Assembly: GCA_033060915.1 (NCBI GenBank)
Contig: CM065378.1
Coordinates: 55,589,501 to 55,653,500, forward strand
DNA: 64,000 bases
DNA from: Euryodendron excelsum
Taxonomy: Eukaryota; Streptophyta; Magnoliopsida; Ericales; Pentaphylacaceae
Direction of reading: 5' to 3'
In this document: positions 12,467 to 22,425 of the stretch, piece by piece
Position numbering within the stretch: position 1 is the stretch's first letter
Layout of the letters: each line of letters starts with the position of its first letter
Notes under the pieces: model-generated
The model's input: only the letters and a program-made list of their open reading frames with translations
Databases searched by the model: none
What the model was told of the DNA's origin: nothing
Program-made: the position numbers and the translations under genes

Positions 12467-12582
12467 ATAAGTGGGATGTTTATCTTCATTTAAATGATAA
12501 TGAAAGTTAGCCTACTAATTTAGTGGATTAGTGGAGAAGAAAGAATTAGTAAAGTACTAAACTAACTTTCTTTATTTCATCC

Positions 12583-12590
12583 TATAAATA
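12583..12590 (+). promoter_or_regulatory. TATA box of the solo LTR
   Basis: TATAAATA sits about 115 bp downstream of the 78-bp array, in the place expected for the U3 promoter of the LTR. Confidence 0.5.
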
Positions 12591-14123
12591 GTACATGTAG
12601 ATGAGAGAGTTTGAATACAAGTAAAGCTAAGCATAATGAAGAGAGAAGAGTGAAGGTTAGGAAGTTGCTCTTGAATATCAAGTTCTAACATTTAGAGAAG
12701 GAATTCCAAGCATTAAGCACTTGAGGTGAGTAATGGTGTATTTGGAGTAAAACATACATATTTTCAAAACAAATGTTGTTTTTCTACAAATTATATTTGA
12801 ACATTACATAGCAAATGATAATATGTCTATGTTACTCTTCAAAAATAGTTACTATATTTTGATGCTAAATCTTGTATTCTTCTATTAAGAAAATTCATGG
12901 ATTAAATTTTGTATACAATGAATAAGATTTGAAAGCAATATGTGCCATACTCGGAGGTCCTACATCGGGGGACTTAAAATAAGCCGAAAGCTTGATATGA
13001 TTAGGAAGACATTTCTCACGACTTTTTGTCGTTTTGTTACGCATCACTAGTGCATATGTTTTGTTACAGATTTTTCGTTTAGCTGAGATCATGAGTACAT
13101 TATGAATTATATATGTAATGTTGATATTTAGATGCTTTTGCAAGTATAAAACTAAATTAGCATCTTTTGAAAGGTATGCTTATGTTTAGTATATGAATAT
13201 CTCTTTTACTTGTTTCAAGATTTTATGCAAATGGTATTTATGTCATATGTAAATTAAGTCCATGGTATATTTTAATGCTTCAATTATTCTATTATTCACT
13301 AGGCTTGTAGCTCATGTTTTCTTAAACATTTTCAGGTAACCAAGATTAAGAAGTTGTTGGCTAAGCTACTTATGTGTGAATGTCATGAAGACTCGAGTTA
13401 TATTTTGATTTGTAATAAGTTTGAACTAGTAGATTTCCCTAAATTTGTGTCAAGACTATGCTTGTGTAATAAAATTATATTATGATGGTGAAATAGGTAT
13501 TTGCTTTATGCTTACAAAAATAGTAAATCATGCTTTCACATTATATTAAATGTAGGTGATCAGTCTTTTGGTTTAGTTCGGCCTTTGAGTAGCTAAGCTA
13601 CTGGCCGGTTATGATTCCTAATCCGCACAAGGTGGGTCTGGGGTCGTGACAGTAACCGTCCGGACGCACTATTTACCGTCTGATGAACAGTGACCGTCTG
13701 GTGAACAGTGCCGTTTAATGAACAGTAACCGTTCGAACGGGTACTATTCATCACTATTCGACCGAGGAATTTTGAAATTTGATTTGACCACCTTAAAGCT
13801 TGATTCAGCCGATGCCCATTAGGGGCAAAGTTGTATAGCTTGAAGTCTTCTTTCTAATGACGCAAAAATCTGCTCAATCGGACATCGGAATAAAAAGTTA
13901 TGACCAAAATACCGAAACAGGTTTAACTTCTCATCGCCGGTTTGTTTGTTTTGAACCCGTCTTGATCATTTTTTGCATCTATTTGTCTTTATTAGCTCCT
14001 AAAACCTACAAAGCACACAAAACACAATAAATCAAATATGAAACTATTAAGACAATTAACTACAATGTAAGTCTAACAAGGTGTGAATTAATGGTTTATG
14101 ATTACACTTTTAGGGTGTAATAA

Positions 14124-15537
14124 TGGGGAATTGGATCTAAAATAAAATAAAAAATAAAAAGACCAAAATTTTTTTGGTTTTTGATAGGGGTTTTGATTCA
14201 CTAAACTAATGCAATGGAAACTAAAGTAATAACTAGACAATTAAATTAAAAGCAAATTAAAACTATAATTAGAGATATTAAAGGGAAAGTTCAGATATGA
14301 CTGATTCAATTCAACAATTCACAACAAGAGTTTCAATAGAACATTTCGATAACTCAAGTCAAGAATCACACTGTAGATTTTTTATTCAGAATATTTTGAT
14401 CATAAAACCTTGAGTTCATATTTTAGTTGAGTGTATAAATTAAAACAATTAATGGGACCATAGAAACAAACCTTAGAAATGTGCAAGATTTATACCAATT
14501 ATTGAATTGTGCAGAAATATTACCAAATGGGGTTATGGATCTAAGTTTTTGAATAAATCCAACACTCAACTAAATAGAACTATAGAAATCAAGGAATAAG
14601 ACTTTTAAGTTCATAAACCTCCATTAAAATCCTTGAAGATATTTAGTGAATCTTCATAATCACATCTAAGATAAATCTAGCTACTTGAATATATCATTAA
14701 AGCATGTAAAAAATGTAAATAAAGCATAAAGAGAATTAAATCTAAACTTTATTATCATAATAAATCTGTTTGGCTACAAAGAAAATACAAGAAAGTGCAA
14801 GAAAGTGAAAGAAAATATATTACAATGAAAGAAAATTATAAGTTCTACCCCTATATTAACATTACAAACACAAATCTAAGCTAAAAATAAACAAAAAAAC
14901 AAAAACTAACATTGGAGGAGCCTCTCACGCAGCCCCCTTAGCTGCTACAAACCCTAAAACTATCTTCTCTTTTTTTTTTTTCTCCCGCCGCACAACTTTT
15001 ATACTCCAGATCTGTATTGACCTATCGAAGTCACTGTAGCGTTCGAATGGTCAGTATTCACTGTTCACTATTTATGGGCACTATTCACCGATCGAACGAC
15101 CAATCGAACGGTAAAACACCCTCTCTAAAGTTTGCCAAACCGATCGAACGGTTCACTATTCACCCATCTACCTTGAAGCTTGATTTTGACTACCTTAGAG
15201 GCTGATTCAGCCGACGCACATTAGATGACAAGTTATAGTTATTGAAGTCTTCCTTACAATAGTGCAAAAATCAACTCAATCGGACATCGGAGTAAAAAGT
15301 TATGGCTAAAATGCCGAGACAACTTTGAATTTTCATGACTGAATTATTCGCCTTGAACCCGCTTTGATTATTCTTGCTTTTTTTGCTTCTCTTAGCTTCT
15401 ATAACCTACAAAACACTTACAAAACATAATAAAATATATATCTAACTAAAATAAGAAAATTAATACTAATCTAAGACTTCCAAGGTGCGAATTAAATGTC
15501 TATGATTATACTTTTAGGGTGTAATCACACTTCCCAA
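14124..15537 (-). mobile_element. Athila-like LTR 'P' (main part), 3' LTR of a minus-strand element
   Basis: Minus-strand 5' end at 15537 (TGATTACACCC). It is adjoined on the right by a purine-rich AAGTTGGGAAGTG (minus strand), the expected polypurine tract. This makes it the 3' LTR of an element whose internal part lies to the right. Homology to 16925-17648 and to LTR R covers the ACCGATCGAACGG-type block near 15090 and the AATCGGACATCGGAGTAAAA block near 15275. Its terminal 149 bp are displaced to 10680-10828 by LTR R. Confidence 0.7.
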
Positions 15538-16924
15538 CTTACATTTTGCTAGTCTCTAGCAAAAGCTATCAAAGAAATGAAAAATAATCTCCACTTTCGT
15601 ATGAGTCACGGATGCATTTAGCTTATGCACTAAATCTTTAAACCCTTAGATTATCCCTAGTGGACGAGTGGTGTCTCGTGAGAGTTTACAGTGATGATAC
15701 TTACAAATATCCTTTTGTGAATTGCAAATTAAGATGAGAATAGGGAATGGATGCATAATCCTACTCAAGTTAACATTAGATGACACTCCAAACTCCTACC
15801 CCTTGTAGAAATATGCAACAAGTCAGACAAAAGAGAAGTTTATGTGTGTGGGTGAAGAATCATGCTAAACAACACAAATAAACTCATTTAAGCAAATCCA
15901 AACCTTCAAACGTTTTGATTCAAACCTTATTGGATATACACTCGCAATTAAAGTTCAATATGATTCTCATAACGGTATGTTCAACAATAGAGTAAATGTA
16001 AAGAGACAAATCAAGTGAGCATACCAATTACAAAAACCGAAAAGATAAAAGTGTATCGACATTAGCATAGCTAAAAAAAAAAATGTTCATAGTTATGCAT
16101 TGATTCAAAGAAATTGACAAGATATAGCTTATACTCTATTAAAAACTTCAATCAAGCACAACTTGGATCAACTAAGCCATGTAGATGTGAAGAGGGTAAT
16201 GTAGAAGAGGTGCAAGGTAAGAATAATGAAACAAATTGTCATATCATGTGTGATTAAGGCATAAAATGATGAATGCTAAACAACTACAACTCTCCCCTTT
16301 TCAACATTTAATATGCTTTTCTCCATTTTTCTTTTCTTAATATAAATATTTTTTTCAACTTTTGAAGTCCTCTTTTATTCTTTTCTTCTTTTTCTTCTTT
16401 TTTTTTTCCTTTTTTTTTCTTCTTCTTTTTGTTTCTATCCTTTTATCATCCCCTTTAGATTCAACTACTTTTCATATATCAATATGCTTTTTTGCATTGA
16501 ATTCCTTAAATCAATCTCTTCTTCATCTTTTTTTTTTTTTTTTTTAGTAATGTAAAAACACTCTTTTCTCACATAGGCGTCCCTTTGTAAAACAAGAGAG
16601 GAAATCACTTTGCACATTTCTAAAAGTAAAAGGTCAACAAGAGTAAAGAGGAATGTATGGTTTGGCACGAGAAACTGATGGCTATCAAGAGGAAAAGGGC
16701 CTAGAATCCTATCCAAAGTTGTACAACCGAAGCATTTCATAGAGTACAAGTGTCAATAACAAGATCAAAGCGCAACTCATGAACTAAATACAACCATAAT
16801 AAAGCTAATAAATGAAGTGAGGGTGAAGAAACTATCCTTGAGTAAATTTAAATGTTCCAAAAGGCGACAAATGCTCAAAAGCTCACAAAGTAATAATCTC
16901 TACTAATGTAAGGATGGAAATGCA
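15538..16924 (-). mobile_element. Residual internal 3' region of the Athila-like element
   Basis: About 1.4 kb lies between the two LTR copies. Next to LTR P the minus strand reads GCTAGAGACTAGCAAAATG then the polypurine tract, the usual end of Athila-type internal regions. Nothing of gag or pol remains. T-rich runs at 16380-16550 produce the low-complexity ORFs there (a phenylalanine-rich frame and its antisense), which I do not call genes. The element is internally deleted. Confidence 0.6.
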
Positions 16925-17648
16925 AAAACTAATAAATCTGTTTGGCTACAAAGAAAATACAAGAAAGTGCAATAAAGTGAAGAAAAATACATTACAATGA
17001 AAGAAAATTATAAGTTCTACTCCTATATTAACATTACAAACATAAATTTAAGCTAAAAATGAACAAAAATACAAAAACCAACTTTTGAGGAGCCTCTCAC
17101 GCCGCCCCATTAGCTGTTACAAACCCTAAAACTAACTATCTTCTCTTTTTTTTTTTTTCTCCCGCCGCACAGTTTTTATACTCCATATCTGTATCGACCT
17201 ATCGAACGGCCAATCGAACGGTCACTGTAGCCAATCGAACAGTACAACACCCTCTCTAAAGTTTGCTAAACTGATTGTACGGTTTACTATTCACTCATCC
17301 ACCTTGAAACTTGATTTTGACTACCTTAGAGGCTGATTCATCCAATGCACATTAGATGACAAGTTATAGCTCTTGAAGTCTTCGTTACAATGACACAAAA
17401 ATTAGCTCAATCAGATATCGGAGTAAAAAGTTATGGCCAAAATGTCGAGATAGCACTGAATTTTCATGTCCAAATTATGCGCCTTGAACTCGCTTCGATT
17501 GTTCTTGCCTGCTTTTGCCTCTCTTAGCTTCTATAACTTACAAAACATAATAAAACATATATCTAACTAAAATAAAAAAATTAATACTAATCTAAGACTA
17601 ACAAGGTGCGAATTAAATGTCTATGATTACACTTTTAGGGTGTAATTA
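16925..17648 (-). mobile_element. Athila-like LTR 'Q' (5' half only)
   Basis: It matches 14758-15537 of LTR P: AATCTGTTTGGCTACAAAG at the left, the poly-T and CTCCCGCCGCAC block near 17150, and the terminal GATTACACTTTTAGGGTGTAAT. The LTR's 3' portion, the primer site and gag-pol are gone. This is the 5' LTR of the minus-strand element, joined by deletion to the 3' internal region. Confidence 0.65.
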
Positions 17649-18205
17649 GCTTGCTGGATTTAAGACATATTTTTAGCAAAATTACCCTGGTTTTGTTTTG
17701 TTTGAGGCTAGTTCACTTTTAGCTGATTGTTTTACATGAATGATATTCTTTTTTTTAAGCGTATCTCTTTTTAGTTCTTGAGTGTGGTTATTTGATAATT
17801 CTTTCTCATATTGAGACAACAAGGGGGACAGAAAATCTATGTGCTTACATATTATTGAGAACAATAATACATTAAGGGGAGGCATTATGTTTATATCTCT
17901 TAGTTATTTTCTTTTACTTCCTATGCTTACTTTGTCAATTTTTTCCAAAACGGAGGAAAGAATCTATGTTTGATATATGCTTGTTATTATGTTTGATATA
18001 TACTTGTTATCTTGATACCTTGCACTTGATGGTATGTCTTTTCTTTAGTGGAGATTGTGTAGGTACAAGAGTTTGAAATGCTTGGTGTTTGACAGATAAC
18101 ACTCTTATGCTTGTGCGTTGGGTATAATTGTATTTTATTTTGATTTTTCTGTAATTCACAATTTAGCATAGGGTTTTGGTCATGAAATTGCCAAAAAGGG
18201 GAGAT
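17649..18205 (+). mobile_element. Copia-derived internal region (right part) with polypurine tract
   Basis: No ORF, but purine runs typical of copia 3' ends appear: AACAAGGGGGACAG at about 17818, ACATTAAGGGGAGG at about 17871, and CCAAAAAGGGGAGA at 18191-18204 directly before an LTR that starts TG. The last is the polypurine tract. With 9316-10679 it forms the interior of one element split by the Athila-like nest. Confidence 0.6.
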
Positions 18206-19300
18206 TGTAATATCATGTAATTGGTTAAATTTCGTGACGAGTTTTATTCCTTGTAATTTGGGTTGTTAGGGTGTCTATCACAAGTATTTGGAATATATTG
18301 AATGCCCATTCATTTGAGCCCATGCTAAGAGAGTCTTGGATGATACATAAAGTAATTGATTTTGGATATCGATGGACGTTGATGGATCCTCGCTGGACGT
18401 CAATGGACGTTGATGGATCTCGTTGGACCCTCGATGGACTCTCAATACCTGTCGATGGAAGAAATAGATTGGTATATTTCTGTTCAGAACTTTGACAGAC
18501 TTCAAGAGACGTCGATAGACTTCGCTGGACCTTTGCTGGACTCTTGATACCTGAAGATTTCGTTGGATCTCGCTGGACGTTGCGGTTGCAAGGTAAAAAC
18601 TTCGTTGGACCTCGCTAGAAGCGAGATGTGCAAGATTTAAACTCTAGGGACGTCGCCGCATTTTTTTTACGACTTGGAAGTCCAAAATCTCAAGTTTACC
18701 TCCTCTATAAATATGAGGCTATGGGTAGGTCAAAAAACAAGTTTGAGGAGGCTAAAACACCTTTGAAAGAATCGATTGCATAATTATTTTAGATTCAAAG
18801 GGCTTCTATGTACGCGTGCCGCCAGTTAGAATACACAAGAGAGAACATCTCCAAACATTTAGAGAGCTCACGATTGATTCTTAGTACCAAATTTTCTTCA
18901 ACTCCATTGAAGAAAACTGAAGTTTTGAAGGAGTTTAAGATGCAAAATCCATACTAAGGGGATTTGTATGGTGGTCAAGCATGGCAATGGCGTATTAAGT
19001 AATTGAACAAGTTCAAGTCAACCTAGTGATCGAGGAGTCGATTGGGGATTGGGTTGTAAGTGATCTTGTAATCGTTGACATTGATTTTAGTGCATGATCT
19101 TTGTCTGGCAAGGGGACACGTGGTTTTTCTCCGGTTTGGGTTTTCACAGCAAAAGTCTAGTGTGTCAATTGCTTGATCGGTTAGTTTATTTACTTATCAT
19201 TGGGATACGTTGTGATTGTACTTAGCTCTAGTCATAGCTATCATAGTATTGCATCAATACTCGTTGTTTGTAAAGATACAGATAAAGTTAGGTTTTTTAG
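18206..19300 (+). mobile_element. Copia-type 3' LTR
   Basis: It begins TGTAATATCATG directly after the polypurine tract. GACGTTGATGGA/CGTTGGACC-like words recur from 18370 to 18620, and a TATA box lies at 18706. The right end is not fixed because the flank is unknown, so the end coordinate is approximate. The ORFs at 18271-18505 on both strands come from the GGACGT-rich repetitive text. Confidence 0.6.
18706..18713 (+). promoter_or_regulatory. TATA box in the copia LTR
   Basis: TATAAATA preceded by CTCC and followed by a G-rich segment, about 500 bp into the LTR. Confidence 0.5.
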
Positions 19301-19689
19301 ATAGAATGCATTTTAGCTTCATCTCGGAGGAGTAAGTGTGGTTGAAGTTGCCATTTTCAAAGGGGGTAGCACTGGCTTTAAGATCTCTTAATTGAGAGAA
19401 AGTGTTGGGTCTTGATGGGGTAACTGTTGCTCTCTTAGCATTGGTAAGTGGTCAGGGAGGAGGTAATGTGGATGAGTTAAATTATCAGTAAGAGAAGAAG
19501 AAAAAAAGAAAGAAGAAGAGAGCAAAGCAGAGAAACAATATGCGGCTAATAAGAGAACCAAAATTTGAGTTCTTTCCCTTAAACACTTGCCAGCAATGAA
19601 ATATCCAAAGCACATAAATACCCCTCAATCTACTAAGCAATAAAATAAGGCATAAATTGTATCACATAACACTCCCCCCTAAGAAGAAC
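19301..19689. other. No gene seen; short repeat shared with 28.0 kb
   Basis: The block AGAGCAAAGCAGAGAAA..CGGCTAAT..GAGAA..CCA (about 19517-19560) recurs at 28010-28055. In both places it is followed within about 100 bp by CAATAAAATAAGG. The minus-strand ORF 19388-19615 has no recognisable domain. Confidence 0.45.
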
Positions 19690-20157
19690 TAACTTTTCTA
19701 AGAAGGTTTCTGTTCGTGTTTGACACAGTGTCGGACACTCTCCAACATGTGTCGAACACGCGTCCAAACGTGTCCCATTAGTTTTAAAATTTTTTAGAAT
19801 TTGACACGTTTCGAATACTTGAGGGACTTACATGTCAATTGGTTAAGCATATACGAAACATGCTCTAAGTTTAAAAAAATAACTTAGGATCCAATTGTAA
19901 ACTAAAAATAATGTAGACTTATATCTAATTTGATACGTAAGTTATGCAGTATGTAGTTTTTAATTCTATTTAGTGATATCTTGTATTTTTTAATTCTATT
20001 TGAGTTACATATTCACATATATGACATATAAAAGTATATAAAATATATATTTTTACCGTGTTCCAATTGTGCTATGTCTTGCATTTTTTGAAAATTTCTG
20101 TGTCGGCGTGTCTATGTCGTGTTTTGTCTGTCTTCGTGCTTCTAAGATACTCCCCCT
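19690..20157. repeat. MITE-like element with GTGTCGGACAC motifs
   Basis: Both ends carry dense variants of GTGTCGGACAC/GTGTCGAACACG (19720-19770 and 20095-20130) around an AT-rich core. The right end reads GTCTTCGTGCTTCT, the reverse complement of AGAAGCACGAAGAC. That is close to the GAAGCATGGACAC terminus of the element at 20797. The left end is diverged, so the limits are approximate. Confidence 0.45.
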
Positions 20158-20196
20158 CAAATTGGTGCATAGATTTCTCCTTTTCCCATGTCAATA

Positions 20197-20790
20197 GTTA
20201 GATGGACTACATCATGTTTTGTGCCTCTACTGCTGGGTGGGCTGGTTTAAGAGATGTTTAGGTTCACATTTATGTAAGCCACCATTGCCATAGTCTGTTT
20301 TTCAGTTGGCCAGTGAAATTCAGGAATCTAGTTCTACTTTTAGGTTGTTGGGACCTACAGAAATTGACCATCCTGTCTATGTTGCAAAACTAAATTTAAC
20401 TAGTAGCAATGATGCCTTTGTGGGTGTGCAATGGTCTCCAACTTTAACAACACTAAGATTAACCTTGAATCACAAATGGGTTGGACTGAAAACAACTCTC
20501 CTACTTATCTAAGCTCTAAACTTGGAATAATTTTAGCCCAAAAATGAACCTCAAATCACGGATATGAGATTTAGACTGTGCGAGGGTTATGCTTGGGGGC
20601 TACCCTTGTTGTGTGGTTTGTCACTGTCGAGAGCCTAAACCGAAAAGGAAAAAAGGGAAAAAAAAAAAAAAAACCGTCCATGTGACATCTAATAAAACAT
20701 CTAACAAAGCCAGTTGTTGACAACAATCTAATTTTTTATTGATTTATGTAAAACTTTCATGTAAAATTAATATTGCCTATTAAATATATA
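20197..20790 (+). repeat. Gene-like dispersed repeat, copy 2 (partner at 0.72 kb)
   Basis: It matches 721-1360. The frame from 20306 to 20512 (68 codons) includes EIQESSSTFRLLGPTEIDH and VYVAKLNLTSSNDAFVGVQW, which look like genuine decayed coding text rather than random sequence. I cannot name the protein. Upstream the same homology continues in other frames, so several frameshifts are present. Confidence 0.5.
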
Positions 20791-20796
20791 TGATAA

Positions 20797-21338
20797 GAAG
20801 CATGGACACGGACATGACTTGAAATGGATACGATGACACGGTAATTTTGAAAAAATGCAGGATACGACACGGTGGGGACACGACAAAAATATATGAATTT
20901 ATATATTTTTTTGCATGTCATATATATATATATATTATTCAAAGCTAGTAAAAAAATATAAGATAACACTAATTAAAATTTAAAAAAAATGTCTTCCATA
21001 AACTTAATTAAAGAACAATGTGCAATTAAAGAGTGTAGAAATGCCTTATGTTTCCCAGCAATTAGCCATTAAAATACTCTTTAGTAATTGATAAACAATA
21101 AGATGGCTAGAGCCCCAAAATCAATTAGCCATCTTTTATTTCAAAATTTGTGGTAGAGCCCCTGCCGTGTCCAAAATGAGACATGTATGTCCACATAGTG
21201 TCTAAAGAAAATTTTTTTTAAAAAATTTGGACACATTGGACGGCGTGTCGGACATGTGTCTAACGCTTTTTGCACATGTGTCCACATCCTAAAGGTGTCC
21301 GGTAGGCATACGAGGTCTCGGCAGAGTGTCCATGCTTC
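20797..21338. mobile_element. Foldback/MITE-like element with 13-bp perfect TIRs
   Basis: GAAGCATGGACAC at 20797-20809 is matched exactly by GTGTCCATGCTTC at 21326-21338. Subterminal GACACGG/GTGTCC motifs continue inward on both sides. The 542-bp body is AT-rich. The minus-strand ORF 21141-21443 runs out of it and has no domain. I could not establish a target duplication, so the superfamily stays open. Confidence 0.6.
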
Positions 21339-21479
21339 ATAGTATATATGGCGCAATATATTTTTTTGTAAGATTTGACCCCGAATGTTCATAGTAACAC
21401 TTGCTATATCTAAATTTGATGAAACTAATTTCTTTCTAATCAAAAGCTAGAAAAACAAATGGAAATTTGTGTTGCTAAT

Positions 21480-22145
21480 AGGATGTGTTGAATCTCGTCT
21501 TTTTCACATAGTAGCTTTTCATTGAGGGTTCCATCGTGGGAATAATTGTTCTCCTATCTAATTCCTTAACATCTCATATTTGATACCTCATTGCAATTAA
21601 TAAATAATGTAGGGCATGATAGGTAATTTGCATATGGGTCTATGGTGCTCATGGGATTCTTCAATAATCCTAGTTGAGCCCACTCCAATAACAACTCCAA
21701 TCCCACCCCGACAAGTAGTTTTATAAGGCGTGTTCACCTAATTGTAATCCTGTGAACACGCCTTATCATGGACCATGCAGATTAATTGTTATTTTTATCT
21801 TTTATAATTTTTACCTACCTAAGAAATTAAAAATAATTTTTGAAAGAGTCATTTTCATGTTAACATTTGTTATACATATCTTCGATAGAATCAAGGTCTT
21901 ATTTTTACCCAAAAGCAAGAAAAAAAAAATTGGTGTTATTCATATGGTGCATGCAATCTTGTTGTCTTTCAAACATTGAAGCATTTCAATGAAGGATGCC
22001 ATCGTGTTGATTATTATTCTCATATCTAATTCCCAAACATTTCATATTTGATGCCTCATTACAACTAACAATAGAAAGTAGGGCATGGCATGTAATTTGC
22101 ATTTGGGTCTCTAGTGGTTATTGTGATACTCGAATAAAGCTAGTC
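21480..22145. repeat. Two direct repeats about 470 bp apart
   Basis: 21480-21690 and 21950-22145 share the blocks CTAATTCC..AACAT.TCATATTTGAT.CCTCATT, GTAGGGCATG.TA.GTAATTTGCAT.TGGGTCT and a C(C/T)ATCGTG block. No coding frame is shared. This is probably an old local duplication; a hairpin (21723-21766) lies between the copies. Confidence 0.55.
21723..21766. repeat. 15-bp perfect hairpin
   Basis: ATAAGGCGTGTTCAC at 21723-21737 is followed by a 14-nt loop and its exact reverse complement at 21752-21766. There is no downstream T-run or gene context, so this is not a bacterial-style terminator. It may be the core of a decayed foldback element. Confidence 0.7.
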
Positions 22146-22251
22146 CCTTAGAAGAAAAATCGTTTCGCTAGGGCATAAATTTTAGTAAGTGAGAGATATG
22201 CAAACCCAGAATAAAGTGGATGACTTGATTTGCGTCTAGGGGTAACTACAT

Positions 22252-22254
<3 letters not shown>

Positions 22255-22308
<54 letters not shown>
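22255..22308. repeat. Compound (GT)n(GA)n microsatellite
   Basis: About 16 GT units run directly into about 10 GA units. Confidence 0.9.
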
Positions 22309-22310
<2 letters not shown>

Positions 22311-22425
22311 TTGAAAAGTTGGAATCAAGTGTTTATGCTTGGTTTGGTTTTCTTACATTATCTCAAAAATCATATGGACGGTATTAAAAGAGTTTGATTT
22401 CTTCAGTAGTACACAAGTGATGCAC

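Larger units (their letters stand above)
11961..13651 (+). mobile_element. Gypsy-type solo LTR, 1,691 bp, TSD GTAAC
   Basis: It starts TGTAACACCC and ends GGGGTCGTGACA (TG...CA). GTAAC flanks both ends exactly (11956-11960 and 13652-13656), so it arose by LTR-LTR recombination of an inserted element. The TGTAACACCC start and CGTGACA end resemble chromovirus-type (Tekay/Del-like) LTRs. It holds a TATA box at 12583 and five 78-bp tandem repeats. It is the youngest layer of this nest. Confidence 0.85.
10829..14123 (-). mobile_element. Athila-like LTR 'R' inserted into LTR 'P', itself carrying a solo LTR
   Basis: This is a second LTR of the same family (10864-11960 plus 13657-14123). Its minus-strand 5' end is the ATTACACCC terminus at 14123. 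TGGGG flanks it at 10824-10828 and 14124-14128, consistent with a 5-bp target duplication inside LTR P. About 35 bp at the left (10829-10863) extend past the homology and may be leftover internal sequence or filler. CCGTC..GAACAGTG text lies at 13657-13740. The copy is interrupted by the solo LTR at 11961-13651. Confidence 0.65.

Noticed and set aside
12049..12493. ORFs on both strands with a repeated 26-residue pattern
   Set aside because: They are the 78-bp LTR tandem repeat read in frame on each strand; no signal of protein selection.
16362..16749. Phe-rich ORF and its antisense
   Set aside because: Poly-T/TTC low complexity inside a decayed retrotransposon.
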